A DNA stretch of 64,000 bases from an uncultured Pelagibacteraceae bacterium (GTDB lineage: Bacteria > Pseudomonadota > Alphaproteobacteria > Pelagibacterales > Pelagibacteraceae). The DNA lies in assembly GCA_902558545.1 (NCBI GenBank), contig CACEEJ010000004.1, positions 1-64,000 on the forward strand, read 5' to 3'. Below are positions 1 to 11,141 of the stretch, in pieces. Each line of letters starts with the position of its first letter. The first letter of the stretch is position 1. A program made the position numbers and the translations under genes. A model generated the notes under the pieces. The model was not told the origin of the DNA, did not search any database, and saw only the letters and a program-made list of their open reading frames with translations.

Positions 1-1254
<1,254 letters not shown>

Positions 1255-1256
1255 AA

Positions 1257-2537
1257 ATGAAGTTCTTTGAAACTTCAAAATATCATTCCTTTAAAAAATC
1301 AACTTATATAACTCTTAGATGGATCGGAATTATTGGACAATTAATTGCAGTAAATTTTGTATATTTATTTCTAAATTCTAGTTTTGATTTTACTACCTCA
1401 AATTTAGTTATATTTTTAGGAATATTAAGTAATTTATATTTAATTTTTATTTATAAAAAAACACAATTATCAGATAGATCTGCTTTTATCTTTCTACTTA
1501 TAGATATTTTACAATTAGGTGTCCTTCTTTATTTGTCAGGGGGAATAACTAATCCATTTGTAATTTTTATATTAATACCAAGTGTTTTTTCTTCATCGAA
1601 TTTAAGCTTAAGAACTAATACTTTGTTAGTAATCTTAACCATAATTATAATTATATTTTTAACTTTTAATTATCAAGATTTGCCAATTAATTTAAATAGT
1701 GATTTTCATAATAATCATTATTTTTATTATTCTATCCCAGTTTCTTTGATTATCGCCTTAGTATTTTTAAATTTTTTTGCAATGTCATTTGGCACACAAT
1801 CTAGATTAAGAAAAGAGGCATTAGGAAAAATGGAAGAGGTAATGGCTAAAGAACATGAACTTTTATCTTTAGGTGGTCAAGCTGCTGCAGCTGCACATTC
1901 TTTAGGTACACCACTTTCCACAATAACAATAATTACACATGATTTAATGAAACAATTTAAAGGTCAAAAAGATTTGGAGAAAGATATAGAGTTATTAAAT
2001 AGCCAAGTCGAGCGATGCAATGAAATTTTAAAGAGATTAACTTTAAATCCTGTGGAGGAAGATGAATTTATTGATAAAGATATTAACATTCGAGATTATT
2101 TGCATGAAATTATCTCTTCATTTAAGGAAATAAGTAAAAAGGAATTTGTTTTCAATTTTGATCAAGATTCAAACCCAAAAAAAATAAGTAAATCTATTGA
2201 AATAGTTTATGGATTAAGAAACTTTATAGGAAATGCAAACAAATTTGCCAAAAATTCTATTTTTATTAATTTAAAAAGTGACAGTGAATTTACAGAGCTC
2301 ACAGTAGAAGATGATGGTAATGGTTATCCACGAGATATTATATCGAAAATTGGAGAACCATATTTAAAATCAAATTATTCAAAAGATAAGTCTAAAGAGG
2401 GTTTAGGACTAGGGCTGTTTATTGGAAAAACTTTATTAGAAAAAAATTTTGCATCAGTCAATTGTAGAAATTCGAAAACACGTAGTGGTGCTGAAGTTAT
2501 TATTAGATGGAAGAATAAAGAATTATTTAATATTTAA
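1257..2537 (+). CDS. regB: RegB/PrrB/ActS-family redox-sensing membrane histidine kinase
   Basis: A sensor kinase of the RegB-RegA redox system, which responds to ubiquinone redox state and controls respiratory and energy genes. The N-terminal half (about 20-180) is strongly hydrophobic with about six membrane segments and contains GGITNPF (95-101), the quinone-associated GGxxNPF signature of RegB. The phosphoacceptor region reads [13 protein letters not shown] (His214), followed by Cys254 in VERCNE at the place of the family's redox-active cysteine. The ATPase domain has an N-box (GNANKFAK), DDGNGYP and GLGLGLF. The residue after the catalytic His is Ser, where the family I know has Glu. No regA partner lies in the window. 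It overlaps convergent cobT by 4 nt. Confidence 0.93.
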   Translation: MKFFETSKYHSFKKSTYITLRWIGIIGQLIAVNFVYLFLNSSFDFTTSNLVIFLGILSNLYLIFIYKKTQLSDRSAFIFLLIDILQLGVLLYLSGGITNPFVIFILIPSVFSSSNLSLRTNTLLVILTIIIIIFLTFNYQDLPINLNSDFHNNHYFYYSIPVSLIIALVFLNFFAMSFGTQSRLRKEALGKMEEVMAKEHELLSLGGQAAAAAHSLGTPLSTITIITHDLMKQFKGQKDLEKDIELLNSQVERCNEILKRLTLNPVEEDEFIDKDINIRDYLHEIISSFKEISKKEFVFNFDQDSNPKKISKSIEIVYGLRNFIGNANKFAKNSIFINLKSDSEFTELTVEDDGNGYPRDIISKIGEPYLKSNYSKDKSKEGLGLGLFIGKTLLEKNFASVNCRNSKTRSGAEVIIRWKNKELFNI

Positions 2538-4333
2538 TGGTATTTGTTCTTTGTTTCAAATAATGAGCTTAATTGAGATATCATAACATCTCCTAATTCA
2601 TTTACGTCAGTAATTTTAATAGCTTTATTGTAATATCTTGAAACATCGTGACCAATTCCTATAGCCAATACTTCAATATCCGATTTATTTTCAATAAATT
2701 TTACAATCTTTTTTAAATGTTTTTCCAAAAAATCACCTGAATTTACAGAAAGAGTTGAGTCATCTACAGGGGCTCCATCAGAAATAACCATTAATATTTT
2801 TCTTTCCTCTTTTCTCTTTTTTATTCTGTTATAGGCCCACGATATAGCTTCTCCATCGATGTTCTCTTTGAGTAATCCTTCTTTAAGCATTAGCCCTAAA
2901 TTATTTTTCGCCTGTCTCCAATGTGTATCTGCTCCTTTGTAAATTATATGTCTTAGGTCGTTCAATCTTCCTGGTGTTTTAGGTTTGGAATTTTTGGTCC
3001 ATAATTCTCTACTTTGTCCACCCTTCCAATTTTTAGTTGTGAAACCTAAAATTTCAACTTTAACAGAGCACCTTTCTAGCGTTCTGGATAAAATATCTGC
3101 ACAAATAGCTGCAATAGTGATTGGTCTTCCTCTCATGGATCCAGAATTATCAATGAGTAGAGTCACTACTGTATCTTTAAAATCTAAATCTTTTTCTTTT
3201 TTAAATGACAAAGAATTATATGGATCCATAATAATTCTTGGAAGTTTTGAACTGTCTAATAATCCTTCCTCTAAATCAAATTCCCATGCTCTATTTTGTT
3301 TTGCAAGCAATTGTCTTTGAAGTTTATTAGCAAGTTTTGTTATAATATCTTGAAAGCCTATTAATTGTTGATCTAAATTTTTTCTTAGTTTTGTTGCTTC
3401 ATCAGCATTTTCTAGATTTTCAGCTTTTACAACTTCATCAAACTGAGTTGTAAATATTTTATAATCTAAATTGATATTATCTATTTTTTTTTGAACTACT
3501 TGTTCTGAACTTTGTTCATCTGACTCTGTGTCTGATAACTGTTCGTCAAAGTTAAATTCGTCAACACTAAAATCAGCATCTAATGAGGCCTCAGATACAT
3601 TTTCATCTTTTTCATCTTTATTATCTTCTTTGTCATTATTTTCATCTTCATTTGATGGATTATCTTGTCCTTGATCTTGATTTTCTTCTTTTCTTTTATC
3701 CTCATCTTCACTTTGAAAAATATCCATTTCTTCGAATATTTCTGAAAACTTTGAATTATAAATATTTTGATTTTCAAGATTTTTAAGCAAAAATTCTTTA
3801 TGTTTTTCTATAGCGTTTTCAAAGTCTTTTTCCCAAAAATTAAGCATTTTTGTTGTTAGAGGATTTAGCTTAATTTTATGAAAATTCTTAAGCATATATA
3901 GCTCGAATGCCTCTGAAACAGATACATCCTCTTTAGTTTTTAATTGATCTTTTCTTTTACGATTTATTACTTGATGATAATTTTCTTGAAAATTTTTCTC
4001 AATTCCTTTTAGCATTTTTCCTCCTAGAGACTCATAACGTATTTTTTCAGCGATATTATAAAGAGATCTAGAAGATATATTTGAGGGAAGGTTTTTTTTA
4101 TAAATTGTTTCATTACAAAATTTTTTTTTCAGAGCAGAGGAATCTGTTTCTGCACGTAATCTTATAAAATCAGCTGGACTAGCTAAATTATCAATCTCTA
4201 GAAAATTAAATTCTTTTATTTTTTTTTCTTCAGAATTTGTTTTTTTTACATCAAAATCATCAGCAATTACTTTTGCTGTAGAAGTTAAAGCAATTTTGAA
4301 TTTTTCTTTTAAATTATTTTCTTTAGTGCTCAT
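2534..4333 (-). CDS. cobT: CobT-like subunit with VWA/MIDAS domain (cobaltochelatase family)
   Basis: The 599-residue protein has the CobT layout: an N-terminal helical part, a long acidic low-complexity linker (about 205-280, rich in Asp/Glu/Asn/Gln), and a C-terminal von Willebrand A domain with an intact MIDAS motif DNSGS (395-399). In the aerobic cobalamin pathway CobT works with the AAA+ protein CobS and with CobN to insert cobalt. It follows cobS directly, the stop of cobS overlapping its start by 1 nt. No cobN or other corrin gene is in the window, so a general AAA+/VWA chaperone-like role is also possible. Family call is firm; substrate is unknown. Confidence 0.92.
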   Translation of the reverse strand: MSTKENNLKEKFKIALTSTAKVIADDFDVKKTNSEEKKIKEFNFLEIDNLASPADFIRLRAETDSSALKKKFCNETIYKKNLPSNISSRSLYNIAEKIRYESLGGKMLKGIEKNFQENYHQVINRKRKDQLKTKEDVSVSEAFELYMLKNFHKIKLNPLTTKMLNFWEKDFENAIEKHKEFLLKNLENQNIYNSKFSEIFEEMDIFQSEDEDKRKEENQDQGQDNPSNEDENNDKEDNKDEKDENVSEASLDADFSVDEFNFDEQLSDTESDEQSSEQVVQKKIDNINLDYKIFTTQFDEVVKAENLENADEATKLRKNLDQQLIGFQDIITKLANKLQRQLLAKQNRAWEFDLEEGLLDSSKLPRIIMDPYNSLSFKKEKDLDFKDTVVTLLIDNSGSMRGRPITIAAICADILSRTLERCSVKVEILGFTTKNWKGGQSRELWTKNSKPKTPGRLNDLRHIIYKGADTHWRQAKNNLGLMLKEGLLKENIDGEAISWAYNRIKKRKEERKILMVISDGAPVDDSTLSVNSGDFLEKHLKKIVKFIENKSDIEVLAIGIGHDVSRYYNKAIKITDVNELGDVMISQLSSLFETKNKYH

Positions 4334-5307
4334 TAGATTTGAATATTAATCAAAGATTCTGGCAACTCTTCACCAAAACATCTTTGATAATATTCTGCGA
4401 TAGTATTTTTTTCAATATCATCACATTTATTAAGAAAAGTTACTCTAAAAGCGTAACCAGTGTCTTTAAATATCTCTGCATTTTCTGCCCAATGTAACAC
4501 CGTTCTTGGGCTCATCACTGTTGAAATATCTCCTGCAATAAATCCTTTACGCGTTAAAGATGCTACTTTTATCATGTTAGCAACCTTTTCTTTTCCCTTT
4601 GCGTTATTTAAGTTTTTATTTTTAGACAAAACAATGTCCATTTCTCTGTCTAGGCTAAGATAGTTTAAAGTTGTAACAATATTCCATCTATCCATCTGAC
4701 CTTGGTTAATTTGCTGCGTACCATGATAAAGACCTGTCGTATCACCAAGTCCAACAGTATTTGAAGTAGCAAATAATCTAAAAAATTTATTTTGTTTAAT
4801 TACTTTGTTTTTATCTAGTAATGTAAAATTTCCCTCAGCTTCTAAAACTCTTTGAATTACAAACATTACATCAGGTCTACCAGCATCATATTCATCAAAA
4901 ACAAGTGCAACTGGATTTTGTATAGACCATGGTAAAATTCCCTCGTTAAATTGAGTTACTTGTTTACCATCTTTAAGAACAATCGCATCTTTCCCAATCA
5001 AATCAATTCTACTTACATGACTATCTAAATTTACGCGGATGCATGGCCAATTTAATCTTGCAGCAATTTGCTCAATGTGAGTAGATTTACCAGTACCATG
5101 ATATCCTTGAACTAAAACTCTCTTATTATAAGCAAATCCTGAAATAATGGCTAAAGTAGTATCTCTATCGAACTTGTAGTTTTTATCAATTTCAGGAACA
5201 TAGTCATTCTTTTTTGAAAATGCGTCTACTTCCATTTCTGAATCAATTCCAAAAGTCTGTTTTAATGAAACTTTAATATCCGGTTCCGTGTTAAGATTTG
5301 GTGTCAA
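4333..5307 (-). CDS. cobS: CobS-like AAA+ ATPase (cobaltochelatase family, MoxR-like)
   Basis: A 324-residue AAA+ ATPase with Walker [10 protein letters not shown] (68-76), Walker [10 protein letters not shown] (D138/E139), a sensor region with [12 protein letters not shown], and [11 protein letters not shown] near the C-terminus. These are the landmarks of CobS, the ATPase that forms a ring complex with CobT. It lies between the J-domain protein (17 nt overlap) and cobT (1 nt overlap), so the three are probably one transcript. The order bolA / J-protein / cobS / cobT is one I associate with alphaproteobacteria. Confidence 0.93.
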   Translation of the reverse strand: MTPNLNTEPDIKVSLKQTFGIDSEMEVDAFSKKNDYVPEIDKNYKFDRDTTLAIISGFAYNKRVLVQGYHGTGKSTHIEQIAARLNWPCIRVNLDSHVSRIDLIGKDAIVLKDGKQVTQFNEGILPWSIQNPVALVFDEYDAGRPDVMFVIQRVLEAEGNFTLLDKNKVIKQNKFFRLFATSNTVGLGDTTGLYHGTQQINQGQMDRWNIVTTLNYLSLDREMDIVLSKNKNLNNAKGKEKVANMIKVASLTRKGFIAGDISTVMSPRTVLHWAENAEIFKDTGYAFRVTFLNKCDDIEKNTIAEYYQRCFGEELPESLINIQI

Positions 5308-5824
5308 TTTTTTCTCTATAGGTATTTTTTAATTGAGTGTAAGCCAATGTTATAAGTTTAAGTTTTTCTTCGTATTTTTTATTTCCAGAATTCATATCAG
5401 GGTGAAATTTTTTCACAAGTAATTTGAATTTATCTTGTATTTTCTTCCACTTTAAACCCACAGAAATCCCCAATATTCCAAAAGCTTTTATATCTTTATG
5501 ATCGAATTTAAATTGACGCATATGATTATAATCTCCATTTATTTTTTCTTTATCGAACTCATCTCTCAAAGTTGTATTCCATAACACTTTGAAAAAATTA
5601 TCTGAAGAACTAAAGCTTTGCGTGGGTTTGTGCCAAGTCATGTCAGATTTTAAAAAATCCATTACTTGGTCATCATTCATTCCTGAAAAATAGTTCCAAT
5701 TTTTATTAAATTCTTTTACATGCTCAAGGCAAAGCATTCTAAATTTTCTGCTATTATCTTTTTCAACTGGTGCCTTATATTCACCTATTTCATTACAATT
5801 ATTCCAGTCACAAATATTTTTCAT
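5291..5824 (-). CDS. J-domain (DnaJ-like) protein with N-terminal Cys cluster
   Basis: A 177-residue protein whose C-terminal half is a J domain containing HPD at residues 141-143 ([10 protein letters not shown]). J domains stimulate Hsp70 ATPase, so this is a likely DnaK co-chaperone. The N-terminus has C5, C10 and a CLEH motif (C32), resembling a small metal site. An in-frame Met lies 15 nt further upstream (start 5839), but that would leave only 2 nt to the divergent bolA start; I prefer MKNICDW at 5824. Its position just ahead of cobS/cobT suggests it helps assemble that complex (inference). Confidence 0.85.
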   Translation of the reverse strand: MKNICDWNNCNEIGEYKAPVEKDNSRKFRMLCLEHVKEFNKNWNYFSGMNDDQVMDFLKSDMTWHKPTQSFSSSDNFFKVLWNTTLRDEFDKEKINGDYNHMRQFKFDHKDIKAFGILGISVGLKWKKIQDKFKLLVKKFHPDMNSGNKKYEEKLKLITLAYTQLKNTYREKIDTKS

Positions 5825-5841
5825 GATATATAATAACATAT

Positions 5842-6102
5842 ATGGATATAAATGAGTTAATTACAATTGTAAAAAATAAATTATTAAATCAAATAAATAT
5901 TGAAAGTATAAATATTGAAGATAAATCTTTTCTTCATAAAAATCATAAAGGAAATCAAGAAGGAAAATATCATTTAAAATTAATTATCGTTTCTCAGGAA
6001 CTAAAAAAAATGAATAAAATTGAAAGTAATAAAAAAATTTATAAGATTTTAGATCAAGAACTAAAAGAATCTATTCACTCAATCCAAATTTTAATTAGTT
6101 AA
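5842..6102 (+). CDS. bolA: BolA-family protein
   Basis: An 86-residue protein with the BolA layout: a start helix, a central HLKLIIVS strand following HKGNQEGK, and a C-terminal helix with a HSIQI end. BolA proteins pair with monothiol glutaredoxins and act in iron-sulfur/iron regulation. It is divergent from the J-protein gene with a 17 nt gap, and its 3' end overlaps convergent aroB by 12 nt. The usual HxGH-type motif is only loosely kept (FLHKNHKG), so the exact BolA subfamily is unclear. Confidence 0.8.
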   Translation: MDINELITIVKNKLLNQINIESINIEDKSFLHKNHKGNQEGKYHLKLIIVSQELKKMNKIESNKKIYKILDQELKESIHSIQILIS

Positions 6103-7197
6103 AAATTTTTTCAAAAATAAATTTAACTTTTTTTTGGAGTATTGTTTGTTGAAAATTGGCTTACCAATTTTTTTTAACAAAACTAAGTTAATTTTTTCAG
6201 AATTATTTTTTTTATCTTTGATCATAAAAGATAAAATCTTATTTAAAACTCTGATAGAAAAATATTTTTTTATAGAAGAAGGTAAATCAGAATTATCAAT
6301 ATGATTTATAATTAAATTATATTCACTTTTACTAAGCATGTTTTCCTTAAAACTAAAACTCAGTGCCGTTTTCATTCCAAGTATCACGGCTTCACCATGA
6401 TTTAGTTTATGGCTGTACCCTAAGCTTGCCTCATAAGCATGGGCAAATGTATGGCCAAAATTTAATACTTTTCTTAATGCTATTTCTTTTTCATCTTTTT
6501 CAACTACTTTTTTTTTAATTTTACAACTTTCATAAATTGCTTTTTCAATAAATGGAGAAGAAAGACTTAAAATTTTTTTAAGATTTTTATTTAAGAAAAT
6601 AAAAAATTTTTTATTATCAATTAATGAATGCTTCAATATTTCTCCATATCCACAAATTATTTCTCTTTTTGATAAAGATTTAAGAAATTGAATATCTGAG
6701 AGAACCAGTGATGGTTGATAAAAGCTTCCTATTAAATTTTTACCATATTTAGAATTAACTCCAGTTTTCCCCCCGATTGATGAATCAACTTGAGCTAAAA
6801 GAGTTGTTGGAATATTTGCAAACTTTAAGCCCCTTTTGAAAAGACTAGCCGCAAAACCACTTACATCGCCTGTAATTCCTCCTCCTAAAGAAATTAAAAT
6901 ATCATTTCTTGAAAAGTTTTTATTTAATAAAACTTCTAGAATTTTATTAACGCTATTAATGTTTTTATTTTTTTCACTAGCATTAAAAAATAACACAAAA
7001 ATACTTTTATTTTTTAAAGAATTTTTAATATTTGAGACAAATTTTTTTGGAACATTTTTATCAACAACAATTAAACATTTACCAAAATCAATTGAATTTG
7101 ATTTAAAAATTTTTAATACACTTGAGGTCAAATTTGATCCAATAATTATTGGATATTTTTTAGTTTTAGTTACTATATTTAATTTAGTTTGTTTCAT
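6091..7197 (-). CDS. aroB: 3-dehydroquinate synthase
   Basis: Second step of the shikimate pathway: cyclises DAHP to 3-dehydroquinate using NAD and a divalent metal. The 368-residue protein has the family's GGGITGDVSGF NAD-binding stretch, PTTLLAQVDSSIGGKTGVN, and the metal-ligand segments LNFGHTFAHAYEA and LNHGEAV. The 3' end overlaps bolA by 12 nt (tail to tail). The start overlaps the end of aroK by 14 nt, the usual aroK-aroB pairing, so translation is probably coupled. Confidence 0.96.
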   Translation of the reverse strand: MKQTKLNIVTKTKKYPIIIGSNLTSSVLKIFKSNSIDFGKCLIVVDKNVPKKFVSNIKNSLKNKSIFVLFFNASEKNKNINSVNKILEVLLNKNFSRNDILISLGGGITGDVSGFAASLFKRGLKFANIPTTLLAQVDSSIGGKTGVNSKYGKNLIGSFYQPSLVLSDIQFLKSLSKREIICGYGEILKHSLIDNKKFFIFLNKNLKKILSLSSPFIEKAIYESCKIKKKVVEKDEKEIALRKVLNFGHTFAHAYEASLGYSHKLNHGEAVILGMKTALSFSFKENMLSKSEYNLIINHIDNSDLPSSIKKYFSIRVLNKILSFMIKDKKNNSEKINLVLLKKIGKPIFNKQYSKKKLNLFLKKFLTN

Positions 7198-7696
7198 AAA
7201 TTTCTACAATTTTTTTTACTATTTCAATTTTAGTAAGATTATCACACTTTATCTCATATAAAGCTTTAGAATAAATGTTAGATCGTTTCTTAATTAAATC
7301 AATTAACTCAGTATCTGTTGCATTAATTGCTAATGGTCTTTTTTTACTGTTTTTAATTCTATTTAATAATGTTTTATCATCCCAATTTAGCCAAAAAGAT
7401 AAATGATTTTTTAAAATTTCTTTCCTAATATTGTTATTTGTAAAAGCTCCCCCACCAAGTGAAATCACAGTAGAGCTTAATCTAAGTTTTTTTAAAGTTG
7501 TTTGTTCTTCAATTTTTCTAAAATAATTCTCACCCTTATCTTCAAAGATTTTTTTTATTGATATGTTTAAATTTTTTTCAATTTCTTTATCGATATCGAC
7601 AAAATTTAATTTTAATTTCTTAGCTACTAAAGATCCAATAGAGCTCTTACCAGAACCCATCATCCCCAAAAAAACTAGATTTTCTTTTGATTTCAT
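7184..7696 (-). CDS. aroK: Shikimate kinase
   Basis: Phosphorylates shikimate at O3. Residues 11-18 form a good P-loop (GMMGSGKS), followed by FVDIDKEIE (shikimate-binding DxD region), LGGGAF, and RPLA in the lid/adenine region. The open frame extends upstream to 7759, but the extra 21 residues precede MKSKENLVFLG without any family match and would overlap the divergent small membrane gene; the start at 7696 gives a typical 170-residue enzyme. It is coupled to aroB. Confidence 0.93.
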   Translation of the reverse strand: MKSKENLVFLGMMGSGKSSIGSLVAKKLKLNFVDIDKEIEKNLNISIKKIFEDKGENYFRKIEEQTTLKKLRLSSTVISLGGGAFTNNNIRKEILKNHLSFWLNWDDKTLLNRIKNSKKRPLAINATDTELIDLIKKRSNIYSKALYEIKCDNLTKIEIVKKIVEIYETN

Positions 7697-7753
7697 AAGT
7701 TTCTTTATTGAAAAAACATAAATATGTCTTAATTTGAAATTATCTAAAAGTAT

Positions 7754-7936
7754 ATGCAATTCATTAAAAACACAAGTTCAGGCAAAGCAAGTATCATAGG
7801 ACTTGTGATTAAATCTATAATCGGATTAGGGGTTATTTTAGGTATTATTTTTTTTCTAAGTACAATTGATTTTCCTGCACCTAAAAAAGAAATTGAAAAA
7901 ATTATTCCAAATGAAAATTTTAAAATTGTTAAATAA
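7754..7936 (+). CDS. Small single-span membrane protein, unknown function
   Basis: A 60-residue protein with one strongly hydrophobic segment (about 14-37, IIGLVIKSIIGLGVILGIIFF) flanked by basic residues and a charged Lys-rich tail. I do not recognise a family. The stop overlaps the start of the downstream exported protein by 26 nt, so the two are probably translated together and may function together in the envelope (inference). It is divergent from aroK. Confidence 0.6.
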   Translation: MQFIKNTSSGKASIIGLVIKSIIGLGVILGIIFFLSTIDFPAPKKEIEKIIPNENFKIVK

Positions 7937-9674
7937 GAAAATTTTTTTAATTAAATTAGTTTGTCTTATTTTTTTTACACCTGCTTTTGCAGAAGAGAAA
8001 CCGATTGATATTTGGAATATAGAAAAAAAAGATAATCAAGTTATTTCAGAAACAAATATTTCAAGTGAAAATTCTAGTGGCACTGCTCAGAATAGTGTTT
8101 ACGAACTACAAACAAATAAACAAACAAATACTATTAAACTTGATAAAGAATTTTCATCAAAAGAAATTAAAATTGTTGGACTATATGATCCTAGTGAATA
8201 CGGTTTGAGTATGGATATGTGGTCAAATTCTGATGGAACTAAATTAAAAAATTTATTTCAGAATATTAATAAGTTTAATCTTTCAGAGGATGCATCTGAT
8301 ATAATGCACATATCTTTATTAACCAACGCTTATTCTCCAACTCAAAATATTACTGAGAAAGAATTTATGAGCTTTAAATCTGATTGGTTAATAAAAGATG
8401 CAAACTTAGAATTAATAGAAGAATATTTAATTAAAAATCAAATAATAAATTTGCATCCAAATTTAGCAAGATATTTGGTAGATACTTATTTATCAGAATC
8501 AAACGTAAAAAAATCATGTGAGATTTTTTCTAAAAATTCAGAACCCATTCAAGATGAATATCTATCAAAATTTAATTTATATTGTTTAATCAATTATGGA
8601 AAAAATGAAGAAGCACAACTAATCTTAGATTTAAAAAAAGAGTTAGGTTTTGAAGATAGTTATTACGAAAACAAAATAAATTATTTATTTGGATATTTAG
8701 ATGAGGCAGATAAAGAAATATCAATAAATTCAATTTTAGATTTTCATTTAGCTCATAGAACTAACCCTGAATTTTCTTATGAACCAAGTGAAGATACGCC
8801 TAAAATAATTTGGAAATATCTTTCAGCTGCTAATTTACTTTTCAAAATTCAAGATATAGAGATTACTGATGTAGAAAAAATTTCTACAATAGAAAAAGCT
8901 GTTAATGATAAAAATTATTCTGAAGAGGAGTTGTTCGAATTTTATAAAAAATTCCAATTTAATATTAATCAATTTTTAAATGCAAAAGAGGCATATAAAT
9001 CCTTATCTTCAATCGAGGGACGCGCTCTTTTATATCAAAGAACTCTTTTAACTGAAGAACCAAAAATAAAATTAGAATTTATAAAGATATTAAAGGATCT
9101 GTTTATATCTGATGAAATAGGTGATGCCTTTGATTTGGAATTAAAAAAATTTTTAGGAGAAATTAATGTTGAGGATGTGCCCTCAAATTTTACAACATTT
9201 TATAATAGTAATCTAAACAAGAAAGAGACACCAGATAAAAAGATTAAATATAATAGTAAAATTTTACATCAATCAAAACTTATAAATTATTTCAATGGGG
9301 ACTATGCAAAATCTAAAATTGAAGAGGATCTAGATAAATTTTTAAAGAAAATTAAAAAAGATAAAAAATATTTTTTATCAAAAAAAGATATAATTTTTCT
9401 AGAAGCACTTAAATCTGATGGAGTTGAAATTTCAAAAAAATATGACGGTCTTTATGAGGTGAAGCAATCTGAAATGCCTGCCGATATTCAAACAATGATA
9501 GATAATAATGAGATTGGTGCCGCATTGTTGAGAATAATTGAGGTAATTGGACCTGACAAAATTGAAAATATTGATGAAGATACAGTTTATTTTATTATCA
9601 ATACTTTAAATCAATTAAATGTTGATTTAATTAGAAACAAACTATTGCTAAAAGTTCTTCCTTTAAAAGTATAA
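7911..9674 (+). CDS. Large exported protein of unknown function
   Basis: A 587-residue protein with a clear Sec signal peptide: basic start MKILKLLNKK, hydrophobic core, and TPAFA followed by EEKP, a good signal peptidase I site near residue 27. The mature part is rich in Lys, Glu, Asn and Leu with many predicted helices and no cysteine motif or catalytic signature I recognise; it looks like an alpha-solenoid or repeat-like periplasmic protein. An earlier in-frame Met (7866) would place 15 residues before the signal peptide, so 7911 is preferred. It sits between the small membrane protein and def. Confidence 0.75.
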   Translation: MKILKLLNKKIFLIKLVCLIFFTPAFAEEKPIDIWNIEKKDNQVISETNISSENSSGTAQNSVYELQTNKQTNTIKLDKEFSSKEIKIVGLYDPSEYGLSMDMWSNSDGTKLKNLFQNINKFNLSEDASDIMHISLLTNAYSPTQNITEKEFMSFKSDWLIKDANLELIEEYLIKNQIINLHPNLARYLVDTYLSESNVKKSCEIFSKNSEPIQDEYLSKFNLYCLINYGKNEEAQLILDLKKELGFEDSYYENKINYLFGYLDEADKEISINSILDFHLAHRTNPEFSYEPSEDTPKIIWKYLSAANLLFKIQDIEITDVEKISTIEKAVNDKNYSEEELFEFYKKFQFNINQFLNAKEAYKSLSSIEGRALLYQRTLLTEEPKIKLEFIKILKDLFISDEIGDAFDLELKKFLGEINVEDVPSNFTTFYNSNLNKKETPDKKIKYNSKILHQSKLINYFNGDYAKSKIEEDLDKFLKKIKKDKKYFLSKKDIIFLEALKSDGVEISKKYDGLYEVKQSEMPADIQTMIDNNEIGAALLRIIEVIGPDKIENIDEDTVYFIINTLNQLNVDLIRNKLLLKVLPLKV

Positions 9675-9695
9675 AAATTATAATAAAATCAAATT

Positions 9696-10214
9696 ATGGC
9701 TATCAAAACTATAATAACAGAACCTAATAAATTACTTAGGCAAATATCTAAACCAGTCAATAGTGTTGGTAAAGAAGAGCAAAAATTGATGGATGATATG
9801 CTAGAGACAATGTATGACGCAAACGGAATTGGTCTCGCGGCGATACAAATTGGTGTACCAAAGAGAATTATTGTCATGGATATAAGTAAAGATGAGAGTA
9901 AAAAAGAGCCAAGATATTTCGTAAATCCGATTATAAAAAATAAAGATCCAGAAAAAGCAACTTATGAGGAAGGATGTCTTTCTGTGCCAAATCAGTTTGC
10001 AGAAATTGATAGACCTAGTAAGTGTGAAGTAGAATATCTTGATTACGATGGAGAAAAGAAATTGCTAAAGGCTGATGGTCTTCTGGCAACATGTATTCAG
10101 CACGAGATGGACCATTTAGAGGGAATCCTATTTATTGATTACCTTTCAAAATTAAAAAGGTCAATGATAATTAAAAAATTATCAAAATTAAAATCTACTT
10201 CTGCAGAAGCTTAA
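9696..10214 (+). CDS. def: Peptide deformylase
   Basis: Removes the N-formyl group from nascent proteins. All three deformylase motifs are present: GIGLAAIQIG, EGCLSVP (metal-ligand Cys) and QHEMDHLEG (two metal-ligand His and catalytic Glu). The length of 172 residues is normal. It is followed 3 nt later by fmt, the enzyme that adds the formyl group to Met-tRNA, and then truA, a common bacterial order. Confidence 0.97.
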   Translation: MAIKTIITEPNKLLRQISKPVNSVGKEEQKLMDDMLETMYDANGIGLAAIQIGVPKRIIVMDISKDESKKEPRYFVNPIIKNKDPEKATYEEGCLSVPNQFAEIDRPSKCEVEYLDYDGEKKLLKADGLLATCIQHEMDHLEGILFIDYLSKLKRSMIIKKLSKLKSTSAEA

Positions 10215-10217
10215 CCA

Positions 10218-11141
10218 ATGCTAAAAAAAATAGTTTTTATGGGTACTCCCATGTTTGCTGTTCCAATTTTAAAATCACTTTATCAAAATGGATATCCTAT
10301 TTCTTGTGTTTATACACAACCACCTCAAAAATCTAAAAGAGGTCAAAAAATTAACAAGTCACCAATTCAATTAATTTCAGAGACTTTAAATATAGAATTT
10401 AGAACACCAAATACATTAAAAGAAAATTTAGATGAATTAGAATATTTTAAATCTTTAGAGGCAGATCTGGCAATAGTTGTTGCTTATGGGCAAATTATAC
10501 CAAAGTCATATTTAAATTTAACTAAAAAAGGATTTATTAATATACATGCATCTATTCTTCCAAAATGGAGAGGTGCTGCTCCTATTCAAAGATCAATTAT
10601 GAATTTAGATAAAGAGACAGGAATTAGTATTATGAAAATAGGGGTGGAACTAGATACAGGACCGGTATGTAATGTTTATAAAATAAATATAGAAAATAAT
10701 TTAAATGCTGAAGATATTAATGAAAAGCTATCAAGTTTGGCTGCAGAGAAAATTTTAGATAATATAGATGATATATACGAGGATAAAGCAAACTTTATAG
10801 AACAAGATCACTCATCAGCTACATACGCATCAAAAATTCAAAAATTAGAGGGGCAGATTAATTGGAAAGAAGATGCTAAAATTATAATTGGTAAAATAAA
10901 TGGGCTTTATCCAGTTCCAGGTGCTTATTTCATGTTTAACGGTGAGAGATATAAAATATTAAAAGCAGAAATTGGACAAGCACAAGGAAAACCAGGTGAG
11001 GTTTTATCTGACCATTTAGAAATTTCATGTGGAGATAAAAAATCAATAAAAATTAAAGAAATACAAAGACAAGGAAAAAAGCCCCAAAGTATTGGAGAAT
11101 TTGTTTTGGGAACACAAATTAAAAAGGGTTCATTTTTATAA
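10218..11141 (+). CDS. fmt: Methionyl-tRNA formyltransferase
   Basis: Transfers formyl from 10-formyl-THF to initiator Met-tRNA. The 307-residue protein begins with VFMGTPMFAVPIL, has the hallmark INIHASILPKWRGAAPIQRSI region containing the catalytic Asn-His pair, GISIMKIGVELDTGP with the conserved Asp, and a C-terminal tRNA-binding domain from about residue 205. The stop shares a base with the truA start (1 nt overlap). Confidence 0.97.
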   Translation: MLKKIVFMGTPMFAVPILKSLYQNGYPISCVYTQPPQKSKRGQKINKSPIQLISETLNIEFRTPNTLKENLDELEYFKSLEADLAIVVAYGQIIPKSYLNLTKKGFINIHASILPKWRGAAPIQRSIMNLDKETGISIMKIGVELDTGPVCNVYKINIENNLNAEDINEKLSSLAAEKILDNIDDIYEDKANFIEQDHSSATYASKIQKLEGQINWKEDAKIIIGKINGLYPVPGAYFMFNGERYKILKAEIGQAQGKPGEVLSDHLEISCGDKKSIKIKEIQRQGKKPQSIGEFVLGTQIKKGSFL

